DNA of 64,000 bases from Clostridiales bacterium (GTDB lineage: Bacteria; Bacillota; Clostridia; Saccharofermentanales; Saccharofermentanaceae): positions 62,001 to 126,000 of the forward strand of contig JAFRQR010000002.1 of the NCBI GenBank assembly GCA_017428545.1, given 5' to 3'. This document shows positions 44,509-51,285 of this stretch, in pieces. The first letter of the stretch is position 1, and the number at the start of each line of letters is the position of its first letter. A program made the position numbers and the translations under genes. The notes under the pieces were generated by a model. That model saw only the letters and a list, made by a program, of their open reading frames with translations, was not told the origin of the DNA and searched no databases.

Positions 44509-44583
44509 TTCACGCGAAACTTCGAAAGCCCTCAAGTGCTTTTCCTAAGGAAATCAGAGGGAAGCGGGGGCTGAACGCGAGAA
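44509..44583. repeat. Long bulged palindrome, divergent copy D (ffh-rpsP gap)
   Basis: Outer arms TTCACGCG (44509-44516) and CGCGAGAA (44576-44583) pair except for one A-A. The core has CCCTC/GAGGG (44529-44533/44557-44561), a 5' bulge, and TTTCC/GGAAA around TAA. The flanks GAAAGCC (5') and GCTGA (3') also occur in copy A. It appears to be a diverged member of the same family, lying in the 128-bp gap between ffh and rpsP. Confidence 0.55.
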
Positions 44584-44626
44584 TATAAGAAAAAGAACAT
44601 AAACATATTGCTAGGAGGAAAGAAAA

Positions 44627-44875
44627 ATGGCAGTAAAAATTCGTTTGAGAAGAATGGGTGCAAAGAAGGCTCCTTTTTATCGTGTAGTAGTCGCTGACGG
44701 ACGTTATCCGCGTGACGGCCGCTTCATCGAGGAGATCGGCACTTACAATCCGCTTACAGATCCGGCTGAGATCAAGATCGACAACGAGGCCGCTAAGAAG
44801 TGGATCGCTAACGGTGCACAGCCGACGGATACAGTCCGCGCTCTGCTCAAGAAGTCTGGTGCTATCGAGAAGTAA
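44627..44875 (+). CDS. rpsP: 30S ribosomal protein S16
   Basis: This 82-residue S16 begins [20 protein letters not shown], the family signature, followed by [20 protein letters not shown]. It is a complete small-subunit assembly protein. AGGAGG precedes the ATG. It opens the rpsP-khpA-rimM-trmD group. Confidence 0.98.
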   Translation: MAVKIRLRRMGAKKAPFYRVVVADGRYPRDGRFIEEIGTYNPLTDPAEIKIDNEAAKKWIANGAQPTDTVRALLKKSGAIEK

Positions 44876-44903
44876 TATCGCTTCGAATACAATAAGGAGG
44901 CAA

Positions 44904-44933
44904 GCAGCACACCTACTTCTATCTACATGCTGC
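44904..44933 (+). promoter_or_regulatory. Hairpin between ribosome site and start of khpA
   Basis: GCAGCA (44904-44909) pairs with TGCTGC (44928-44933) over an 18-nt loop. The only strong Shine-Dalgarno (AGGAGG, 44895-44900) lies before the hairpin and the khpA ATG lies 11 nt after it. Folding would bring them closer. Confidence 0.4.
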
Positions 44934-44944
44934 AAATTGTAGAA

Positions 44945-45172
44945 ATGGAATTATTAACTACAATGGCCAAATCTTTGGTCAACCATCCTGAGGATGTATC
45001 CGTAAAGAAATCCGAGAGAGGAAACACTGTGGTCCTCGAACTCACCGTTAACCCTGAAGATATGGGTAAAGTTATCGGTAAGGGCGGCAGAAGAGCACAG
45101 GCGATCCGTTCCATCATGAAGGCTAAGTATCTTCGTGAAGGCAAGCGTGTCATCGTAGATATCGTCGGATGA
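44945..45172 (+). CDS. khpA: KH-domain RNA-binding protein KhpA (YlqC)
   Basis: This 75-residue single KH-domain protein has the GxxG loop in PEDMGKVIGKGGRRAQAIR. KhpA with KhpB acts in RNA metabolism and cell-size control in related bacteria. The ATG at 44945 gives the family's normal N terminus (MELLTTMAKSLVNHPEDV). An in-frame ATG at 44927 is possible, and neither has a Shine-Dalgarno at normal distance. The stop overlaps rimM by 4 nt. Confidence 0.92.
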   Translation: MELLTTMAKSLVNHPEDVSVKKSERGNTVVLELTVNPEDMGKVIGKGGRRAQAIRSIMKAKYLREGKRVIVDIVG

Positions 45173-45693
45173 AGGATTACCTGATCATAGGAAAACTAGG
45201 CGGCGCTCACGGCGTTCGGGGAGAGGTGAAAGTCATTCCTCTCACGGACGATGTGCGCCGTTTTTCTTCGTTGAAGGAATGTTTGATCCTCGATGAGAAA
45301 GAGCACTTAAAAGAAACGCGCGAAGTCGAGAAGTCTCGTGTCGATGATTCCCGTACGCTTATAAAGTTCAAGGGGATCGATGACAGAGACGAGGTCTCAA
45401 AACTTACGGGCTATTATATCGGCGTGTCCAGAGAAGATGCGGTCAAGCTTCCGGAAGGAAGATATTTCATCGCTGATCTGATCGGTCTTACTGTCGTAGA
45501 TGAATCCCGTGGAGATCTCGGAACGATCAAAGATATCATCAACTCCGGGGCAAGTGACATCATTATCGTCAAAAGAAAGGGCAAGAATGAACTTCTTATC
45601 CCTTATCTGAATGCAATCGTTAAGAATGTTGATCTTTCATCCGGAAAGATGGATGTCGTTCTGCCTGAGGGACTTTACGAGATCTACGAGTGA
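45169..45693 (+). CDS. rimM: Ribosome maturation factor RimM
   Basis: This 174-residue protein matures the 30S head domain and binds S19. The N-terminal beta-barrel shows IGKLGGAHGVRGEVKV, and the C-terminal PRC-barrel shows PYLNAIVKNVDLSSGKM. Length is typical. It is coupled to khpA by ATGA and lies 7 nt ahead of trmD. Confidence 0.95.
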   Translation: MKDYLIIGKLGGAHGVRGEVKVIPLTDDVRRFSSLKECLILDEKEHLKETREVEKSRVDDSRTLIKFKGIDDRDEVSKLTGYYIGVSREDAVKLPEGRYFIADLIGLTVVDESRGDLGTIKDIINSGASDIIIVKRKGKNELLIPYLNAIVKNVDLSSGKMDVVLPEGLYEIYE

Positions 45694-45700
45694 GGCGCTT

Positions 45701-46465
45701 ATGAAGTTTTCGGTTCTGACGCTATTTCCTAAACAGGTTAAGGACTTTCTCAGTGAAAGTATCATCGGCCGCGCGGAAGAAAAGGGGATCGTATCGATCG
45801 AGACGGTCGATATCCGGGTCTTTTCGGGTAACCGTTACGGAAAAGTAGATGATACCCTGTTTGGCGGCGGTACCGGCATGCTCATGCAGTGTGAGCCTGT
45901 ATATCAGGCTTTTTCATCGCTTTATGATCCTGAAAAAGAACCGAAGCCGCACTGTGTATTCATGAGTCCGAAAGGATCGGTGCTTAACCAGGAAAAGGCG
46001 AAGGAATTAAGTAAATACGAGCATCTCGTGATCCTTTGCGGTCACTACGAAGGGATCGATCAGCGAGTTCTCGATGAGATCGTTGATGAGGATCTTTCGA
46101 TCGGAGACTATGTCCTGACCGGTGGCGAAGTTGCCGCGTGCGTCGTGATCGACTGCGTTTCGAGAATGATCGAAGGTGTTCTTCCGAATTCCGAAGCCTA
46201 TGAAGAAGAATCGCACATGAGCGGGTATCTGGAAGCACCGCAATTTACAAAGCCGAATATCTGGCACGATAGAAAAGTCCCGGAAGTCATGCTTTCTGGA
46301 AATCATGCCAAGATCAAAGAATGGAAGCGTATCCACGGTCTTTATGATACATGGAAGCGCCGTCCGGATATGCTTTCGAAACTGGATATTTCTTCCGAGG
46401 ACTGGAAGAAGATCCTTGAAATTGAAAAAGAACAACAGGAAGATCAACAAGGAGAGACAAAATGA
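45701..46465 (+). CDS. trmD: tRNA (guanine37-N1)-methyltransferase TrmD
   Basis: This 254-residue SPOUT methyltransferase makes m1G37 in tRNAs such as tRNA-Pro(GGG), which is encoded at 21348 and has G37. Motifs are MKFSVLTLFP at the start, GGTGMLMQCEPVY, LCGHYEGIDQRV and SIGDYVLTGGEVAA at the trefoil knot. The ATG at 45701 has GAGG 5 nt upstream. Longer in-frame starts would run inside rimM. The 3' end overlaps the next gene by 4 nt. Confidence 0.97.
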   Translation: MKFSVLTLFPKQVKDFLSESIIGRAEEKGIVSIETVDIRVFSGNRYGKVDDTLFGGGTGMLMQCEPVYQAFSSLYDPEKEPKPHCVFMSPKGSVLNQEKAKELSKYEHLVILCGHYEGIDQRVLDEIVDEDLSIGDYVLTGGEVAACVVIDCVSRMIEGVLPNSEAYEEESHMSGYLEAPQFTKPNIWHDRKVPEVMLSGNHAKIKEWKRIHGLYDTWKRRPDMLSKLDISSEDWKKILEIEKEQQEDQQGETK

Positions 46466-47109
46466 GGATCGAAGTGGAGAACGAACAGATCGTCGCCAGA
46501 AAAAAGCAGGAGTACGAAGATCTGGTCAAAGAAATGGAAGCAAAGGGCCTGGAAGCAAGGCTCGAGAGGATCAGCATCATCACGGCGAACGTTTTCGGCG
46601 TGCTTGTCATGATCATCGCAGGTGCGATCGGTTATGGGGCTTTTTATCTCGTAAACGGAAAGGATGCATTTTCTTACGACAAGTTATTCGGATTTGCAAT
46701 TCCTTGGGGAATCATGTTTTTTGCTGCCATGTATCTGATCTCGATCTTTGTTCACGAGTTCATCCACGGATTCTTCTGGCATTTCGCCTGTGAAAAGAAA
46801 TGGGACAGTATCGATTTCGGATTTAATGTAAAGCTTTTAACGCCCTATTGCCACTGCCGCGAAGCGCTTTCTGTAAAACGTTATTTCTGGGGCTCGATCG
46901 CGCCGACGCTTTTCCTCGGCGTATTGCCCATTATTCTCGGTGTCGTTATTCCGAATCTGTTCCTGGTGACTTTCGGCGTGATCGGTGTCGTCGGCGGATG
47001 CGGCGACATCATGGTCATCTGGACCCTGAGAAAACATAAAGATTGCCAGCTTTTCGACCATCCTCACGAGGTCGGATACGCCTATTTTGTAGAGAAAAAG
47101 GGCGAGTGA
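46462..47109 (+). CDS. DUF3267-type membrane zincin-like protein
   Basis: This 215-residue protein has an N-terminal coiled coil (about 5-35), hydrophobic segments at about 38-63, 78-98, 142-166 and 166-188, and an HExxH zinc motif (H98-E99-F-I-H102 in FVHEFIHGFFWHF). This matches the putative zincin peptidases of the DUF3267 group, whose substrates are unknown to me. It begins inside trmD (ATGA overlap) and precedes rplS, so it is inserted in a normally conserved ribosomal gene pair. Confidence 0.8.
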   Translation: MRIEVENEQIVARKKQEYEDLVKEMEAKGLEARLERISIITANVFGVLVMIIAGAIGYGAFYLVNGKDAFSYDKLFGFAIPWGIMFFAAMYLISIFVHEFIHGFFWHFACEKKWDSIDFGFNVKLLTPYCHCREALSVKRYFWGSIAPTLFLGVLPIILGVVIPNLFLVTFGVIGVVGGCGDIMVIWTLRKHKDCQLFDHPHEVGYAYFVEKKGE

Positions 47110-47153
47110 AGCGCAAAATAAAGAAATATGAGTGCTTTCCCCAAAGAAAACAC

Positions 47154-47182
47154 TTGCATATGAAAATCCGTTATGTTATCAT
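47154..47182 (+). promoter_or_regulatory. Promoter of rplS
   Basis: TTGCAT (47154-47159) and TATCAT (47177-47182) are 17 nt apart. The transcript would start near 47189, giving a 64-nt leader with a possible GGGAT/ATCCC hairpin at 47196-47218. Firmicutes rplS mRNAs can carry L19-binding leaders, but I cannot match one here. Confidence 0.7.
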
Positions 47183-47252
47183 TTAACGGCTAAAAGGGAT
47201 GGTCCGCTGCGTGATCCCGCATGAACATCTATCGGAAGAGGAGGAAACAAAG

Positions 47253-47606
47253 ATGGATTTAGTTAAAGCAGTCGAGCAGGATAATCTGCGTAATAGCTAT
47301 TCCGAGGTCGAGGTCGGTGATCTTGTAAAAGCACACCTGAAGATCAAGGAAGGTTCCCGTGAGCGTATCCAGGTATTTGAAGGCTATGTGATTGCACGTA
47401 AGGGCGGCGGTCTTTCTGAGACCATGACAATTCGCCGTCTCTCCTATGGCGTAGGTGTTGAGCGTGTTTTACCCGTTCATTCTCCTAACATTGATAAGAT
47501 TGAGATCGTCCGTAAGGGCCGTGTAAGAAGAGCGAAGCTTTATTACCTGCGTGGTCGCGTTGGTAAAGCCGCCAGAATCACAGAGAAGCTTTCTTCCAAG
47601 AAGTGA
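47253..47606 (+). CDS. rplS: 50S ribosomal protein L19
   Basis: This 117-residue L19 has the signature [20 protein letters not shown] and the C-terminal [18 protein letters not shown]. It sits at the 30S-50S interface. The ATG at 47253 is preceded by GAGGAGG, and an upstream in-frame ATG lies in the leader and is rejected. It is usually the last gene of the S16-RimM-TrmD-L19 set. Here it has its own promoter. Confidence 0.98.
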   Translation: MDLVKAVEQDNLRNSYSEVEVGDLVKAHLKIKEGSRERIQVFEGYVIARKGGGLSETMTIRRLSYGVGVERVLPVHSPNIDKIEIVRKGRVRRAKLYYLRGRVGKAARITEKLSSKK

Positions 47607-47630
47607 TTCGGATACGATTTATCGATTTCA

Positions 47631-47661
47631 AAGAGGCTGTCTCATACGAGGCAGCCTTTTG
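47631..47661 (+). terminator. Terminator of rplS
   Basis: GGCTGTCTC pairs with GAGGCAGCC (one T-G) around ATAC, with A-rich 5' and TTTT 3' flanks. Confidence 0.88.
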
Positions 47662-47664
47662 TTA

Positions 47665-47673
47665 TGCTATAAT
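47665..47673 (+). promoter_or_regulatory. Extended -10 promoter of rbgA
   Basis: TGCTATAAT directly follows the rplS terminator and lies 35 bp before rbgA. Confidence 0.5.
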
Positions 47674-47708
47674 TATTTCTGCATAAATCTACGAGGAGTT
47701 CTTATTGA

Positions 47709-48593
47709 ATGGAGAATAAAGGCAATATCAACTGGTTTCCCGGTCATATGCGAAAAGCACTGAATGAGGTTTCAGATAAGCTGAAATTCGTCGATATCGT
47801 GTTTGAGACCGTAGATGCGAGGATCCCGATCTCCAGTAGAAATCCGGAGCTGGATAATCTTGTTTCGAAAAAGCCGCGTATCGTCGTTCTGAATAAGGCC
47901 GACCTGGCGGATGAGAATGTCACGAATGCATGGCTTTCGTTTTATAAAGAAAAAGGCATCCCTGCCGTCGCCATGGATGCTTCCCATAAAAAAGGACTTG
48001 ATAAGCTTCGCAGCATGGCTGTAGATCTTTGTAAAGATGTTCTCGAAAAAGCAGAATCCAAAGGCCGTATCGGGCGTCCTGTCCGAGCTATGGTCGTCGG
48101 TGTGCCGAATTCCGGAAAATCCACACTGATCAATGCCCTCTGTAACCGTAAGATCGCGGTCACCGGAGATATGCCGGGCGTGACCCGTGACTTTAAATGG
48201 GCAAGATCTGACGGGCAGCTGGAACTTATGGATATGCCGGGTGTTCTTTGGCCGAGGCTCGGAACTCCCAGAAATCAGCTCGTACTGACGCTGACCGGTG
48301 CCGTTAAAGTAGAAGTTGTCGATGTCGTCGATGTTGCTTTTTCCGGAATGAAACTTATTGAAAAGCTTTACCCGGATGCATTCTATGCGCGCTATAAACT
48401 GGCCCCTTCCGGATCTGAGGATTATATCGAAGACGATTATGAAAGATTCGAAGAAGCCGCAAGACACATGGGCTGCATCCTATCCGGCGGAAGGATCAAT
48501 GATGAACGTTTTGCCAAATTGCTTCTGGATGATTTCAGAAATATAAGGATCGCCAGGATCTCGCTGGAAACACCGGATCAGCCGAAGGAGTAA
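47709..48593 (+). CDS. rbgA: Ribosome biogenesis GTPase RbgA (YlqF)
   Basis: This 294-residue circularly permuted GTPase needed for late 50S assembly has G4 (VVLNKADLAD, about residue 57) preceding G1 (VVGVPNSGKSTLIN, about residue 131) and G3 (LMDMPGVLWP). The start INWFPGHMRKAL is diagnostic. The order rplS-rbgA-rnhB is that of Bacillus subtilis. rnhB follows after 5 nt. Confidence 0.96.
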   Translation: MENKGNINWFPGHMRKALNEVSDKLKFVDIVFETVDARIPISSRNPELDNLVSKKPRIVVLNKADLADENVTNAWLSFYKEKGIPAVAMDASHKKGLDKLRSMAVDLCKDVLEKAESKGRIGRPVRAMVVGVPNSGKSTLINALCNRKIAVTGDMPGVTRDFKWARSDGQLELMDMPGVLWPRLGTPRNQLVLTLTGAVKVEVVDVVDVAFSGMKLIEKLYPDAFYARYKLAPSGSEDYIEDDYERFEEAARHMGCILSGGRINDERFAKLLLDDFRNIRIARISLETPDQPKE

Positions 48594-48598
48594 TTACT

Positions 48599-49228
48599 AT
48601 GACACGTGAAGAGAAACTGATCGAAAAATACGAAGTCATGTCCCAATTTGAAAAAGAATGTATCGAAGAAGGAACTCCGATCGCCTGCGGTATCGATGAG
48701 GCGGGAAGAGGACCACTTGCGGGACCGGTCGTTGCCGCGGCCTGCATTTTGGATCCGGCAAAGCCGATCTATGGTCTGGATGACTCAAAGAAGCTTTCTC
48801 CCAAAAAGCGTGATCAGCTGTACGACGAGATCATTGAAAAGGCCAAGTGCTTTTGCGTGATCCGTGTCGAGCCGAAAGAAATCGATGAGGTCAATATCTT
48901 AAATGCAACGAAGAACGCCATGCGTGCCTGTGTAAAAGGACTTGCCATCAAACCGGACGTGCTTCTGATCGATGCCGTAAAACTGGAAGGTACAGGTATT
49001 CCCGTAAAGCCGATCATTAAGGGCGACGCAAAGTCGAATTCCATCGCTGCGGCCTCTATCCTGGCGAAAGTCTCACGAGACCGTATCATGGAAGAATATG
49101 ACAAGGAATATCCGGGATATGGATTTGCCCAGCATAAAGGATACGGGACGGCGGCGCACTATGCGGCGATCCATGAACTTGGGATCTCTCCGATCCATAG
49201 AATGTCGTTTTTGAAAAAGATGCATTGA
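48599..49228 (+). CDS. rnhB: Ribonuclease HII
   Basis: This 209-residue nuclease removes ribonucleotides embedded in DNA. Motifs are CGIDEAGRGPLAGPVVAAA (catalytic Asp-Glu), GLDDSKKLSPKKRD, LIDAVKL with the third acid, and KGDAKSNSIAAASILAKVSR. It is complete and of standard length. It complements RNase HI at 25567. The gene ends 4 nt before palindrome C. Confidence 0.97.
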   Translation: MTREEKLIEKYEVMSQFEKECIEEGTPIACGIDEAGRGPLAGPVVAAACILDPAKPIYGLDDSKKLSPKKRDQLYDEIIEKAKCFCVIRVEPKEIDEVNILNATKNAMRACVKGLAIKPDVLLIDAVKLEGTGIPVKPIIKGDAKSNSIAAASILAKVSRDRIMEEYDKEYPGYGFAQHKGYGTAAHYAAIHELGISPIHRMSFLKKMH

Positions 49229-49231
49229 TTT

Positions 49232-49308
49232 TTTGCAGAAATGATTCTTCCGGCGCTGGTCCTCGGCCGTTGGCCTGCGGAGGCGCTCTACAGAATCTTT
49301 TCCGCAAA
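49232..49308. repeat. Long bulged palindrome, copy C (core on the minus strand)
   Basis: Arms 49232-49248 and 49292-49308 (TTTGC-GAAA-GATTCT and complement) pair at 15 of 17 positions. Read on the minus strand, the core has CCTC/GAGG, a CGCA bulge, GGCC/GGCC around AAC, and then CGAGGACCAGCG. That 12-mer is identical in copy E, and GCCTCCGCAGG is identical in copy A. Both flanking genes point right, so the conserved core faces against transcription here. Confidence 0.8.
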
Positions 49309-49341
49309 TAGATGAAGACTCTTTTACAAAAGGAGGTCATT

Positions 49342-49704
49342 GTGACGAGAAATCAAGATGTCGGCAGGAAGTCTGAGAATTTTGTCGCAGGGTTTCTGGA
49401 AAGGCGTGGAGCGAAGATCCTTGCCAGAAATTACTCGGTTCACAATGTTGGGGAGATCGATATAATTTGTGCTTATAAAGAGAAGATCCTTGTGATCGAG
49501 GTGAAGTCCAGGGATTTCAGGACAAGATACGGAACGCCGGAAGAAGCAGTGACCAAAAGTAAACAGCAGAAGATCATGAGAACGGCTCTGGAATACTGTA
49601 AACAGAATCATATTGCTCTGGAGCGTGTGTCTTACTTCGTGGCAGGAGTGATACATGACGTTTCAGGCAATATTCATGACGTTCAGTTTACACCGTTTTT
49701 CTGA
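49342..49704 (+). CDS. YraN family protein (UPF0102, putative nuclease)
   Basis: This 120-residue protein has the Holliday-junction resolvase-like fold of YraN: GRKSENFVAGFLERRGAKIL, then NVGEIDIICAYKEKILVIEV with the E-x-D...E-V-K metal-binding pattern, and KQQKIMRTALEY. Biochemical function is not settled. The start is GTG at 49342 because AAAGGAGG lies 5 nt upstream. Its usual neighbour rnhB precedes it, separated by palindrome C. Confidence 0.9.
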   Translation: MTRNQDVGRKSENFVAGFLERRGAKILARNYSVHNVGEIDIICAYKEKILVIEVKSRDFRTRYGTPEEAVTKSKQQKIMRTALEYCKQNHIALERVSYFVAGVIHDVSGNIHDVQFTPFF

Positions 49705-49716
49705 TCAGGAGACAAA

Positions 49717-50952
49717 ATGAGACGAATTCTGAAACACTTATTGCTTATGATCTTGTGCATTTCTATGCTTGGATCTTTAAGTTGCGCAAAAGTGGAGAAT
49801 GAAAGATCTGTATCTTCAGACAGTTCTTCCAGTACTGAACCGTCATTTAAGGAAATTATCAATTCTAATGAAGAAGCAGAAGAAACATATTCATCATCAG
49901 TCGTTACAGAATTGCCTTCGTTTTCCGATACATCCGAGACACCTCCTACTGAATCAAAAATCAGAAGTAATAAAGTTGATCCCGGAATTCGTGTGGATTT
50001 CATCGATGTAGGTCAGGGTGATGCCAGCCTGATCGTTTGTAATGGAGAAGCCATGATGATCGACGGCGGATCTTCTGATAAATCGGATCTGATCTATAGT
50101 TACCTCGAAGCACATGGTGTCTATGATCTTAAATATGTTGTTGCTACACACCCGGATGATGATCACATTGGCGGACTCTCAGGAGCGATACACGAAGCTT
50201 CGGTTGAACGGGCTTTCTGTTCAGTGAATGAATATGACAGCCGTCCTTTCGAGAATTATAGGAAAAGTCTTAACGAGCAAGGTGTAACTATAGAGGTTCC
50301 GAATGCCGGTGATACTCTGGATCTCGGTGGTGCTAAGGTAACTTTCATTGCTCCTATCGAGACTTATGAAGAGAACAATAACAACTCTATCGTTATCCGA
50401 ATCGTATATGATGAAGTTTCTTTCTTATTTACCGGTGATGCAGAGATTTTAGAAGAGAAATCCATTCTCGAGTCAGGTCAGGATATTAAGAGTAATGTCA
50501 TTAAGATCGGACACCATGGAAGTTCTTATTCCTCGACTAAAGACTTCCTGAATGCTGTTTCTCCGAGTCTAGCCGTTATTTCGTGTGCAGAAGGAAATGA
50601 TTTCGGATTTCCCAAACAGAGTGTTCTGGATCGATTGAAGAAGATGGAAGTGAAACTCTTTCGAACAGACCTGAACGGACGAATATCGATTTACAGCGCT
50701 GACGGAAAGACGTTGACGATATATCGAGATAAAGAACTTGGAGATCCATTTTTAGCGCCGGCCGTTCCTCAGAGTGATCCTTCGGTGGTTTACAACTGTG
50801 ATTATATCCTGAATAATAGCAGCCGTAAGTTTCATCTCCCCGAATGCGAATCTGTAGAGAAGATGAATCCGAAAAACCGTCTTGAGTATAACGGTGACAG
50901 AGATGAATTGATTGAAGCGGGTTATGAGCCCTGCCAAATCTGCAATCCATGA
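49717..50952 (+). CDS. ComEC-like metallo-beta-lactamase-fold lipoprotein
   Basis: This 411-residue exported protein has a signal peptide with a probable lipidated C23 (GSLSC, slightly off consensus), followed by a Ser/Glu-rich linker to about residue 88. The metallo-beta-lactamase domain spans about 91-335: FIDVGQGDASLIV, ATHPDDDHIGG, FTGDAE and GHHGSSYSS. These are the motifs of the ComEC/Rec2 C-terminal domain, here without the ComEC membrane channel. A short C-terminal module has C361, a HLPEC pair and YEPCQICNP, likely a metal-binding knuckle. It would be a surface phosphodiesterase or nuclease, by inference. It is bracketed by palindromes C and E. Confidence 0.85.
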   Translation: MRRILKHLLLMILCISMLGSLSCAKVENERSVSSDSSSSTEPSFKEIINSNEEAEETYSSSVVTELPSFSDTSETPPTESKIRSNKVDPGIRVDFIDVGQGDASLIVCNGEAMMIDGGSSDKSDLIYSYLEAHGVYDLKYVVATHPDDDHIGGLSGAIHEASVERAFCSVNEYDSRPFENYRKSLNEQGVTIEVPNAGDTLDLGGAKVTFIAPIETYEENNNNSIVIRIVYDEVSFLFTGDAEILEEKSILESGQDIKSNVIKIGHHGSSYSSTKDFLNAVSPSLAVISCAEGNDFGFPKQSVLDRLKKMEVKLFRTDLNGRISIYSADGKTLTIYRDKELGDPFLAPAVPQSDPSVVYNCDYILNNSSRKFHLPECESVEKMNPKNRLEYNGDRDELIEAGYEPCQICNP

Positions 50953-50966
50953 CAAAGATTATCAGT

Positions 50967-51057
50967 TATATGATGAAAGAATAAAATCGTGAGGAGCGAT
51001 TCCGCAGACGCAAAGCGGCGAGGACCAGCGACGATGATTTTATTCTTTCTCTCTATA
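50967..51057. repeat. Long bulged palindrome, copy E
   Basis: Arms 50967-50990 and 51031-51057 contain a perfect 14-bp match (GAAAGAATAAAATC with its complement) and weaker extensions to TATA/TATA. The core has TTC/GAGG (one wobble), a CGCA bulge (51003-51006), and GACGC/GCGGC around AAA. The string CGAGGACCAGCG matches copy C exactly. It begins 14 nt after the stop of the metallo-beta-lactamase gene. Confidence 0.82.
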
Positions 51058-51143
51058 TACTCGTTAAAATGTCATGCAAAACACGTGATATAGGGCTTCT
51101 TTTGTATATTTCGGCGAATTTGTCTTATCATTCTGCAAGTTGC

Positions 51144-51172
51144 TTGTCAAATACTTTCATTTATACCATAAT
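51144..51172 (+). promoter_or_regulatory. Promoter of the aspartate aminotransferase-purB operon
   Basis: TTGTCA (51144-51149) and CATAAT (51167-51172) are exactly 17 nt apart, about 114 bp before the start codon. Confidence 0.65.
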
Positions 51173-51285
51173 ATACAAGGTTAAAAGTGCGAAAGATTTT
51201 GCAAAAATGCAAGAGTGGAGAAATCAAATTTCTTTTCAAGTGCTTTTTGAGCAAAAATACATGTTATGGCAAGGAGGCCAATGTC

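Larger units (their letters stand above)
50953..51285 (+). other. 333-bp intergenic region before the aspartate aminotransferase gene
   Basis: This is the only stretch over 300 bp without a gene. It holds palindrome E (50967-51057), a sigma-A promoter (51144-51172) and an AT-rich leader of about 107 nt with a small perfect hairpin (AGAAAT-CAA-ATTTCT near 51222-51236). No RNA gene or further frame with a ribosome site is recognised. Confidence 0.6.

Noticed and set aside
47199..47252. Short N-terminal extension or leader peptide ahead of rplS
   Set aside because: The residues do not belong to L19 and the ATG at 47199 lacks a ribosome site. The region is better read as untranslated leader.
49232..51057. 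Integron attC sites or a CRISPR-like repeat
   Set aside because: The palindromes have extrahelical bases like attC sites, but no RYYYAAC/GTTRRRY boxes, no integrase and no regular spacing. The copies are single and scattered.
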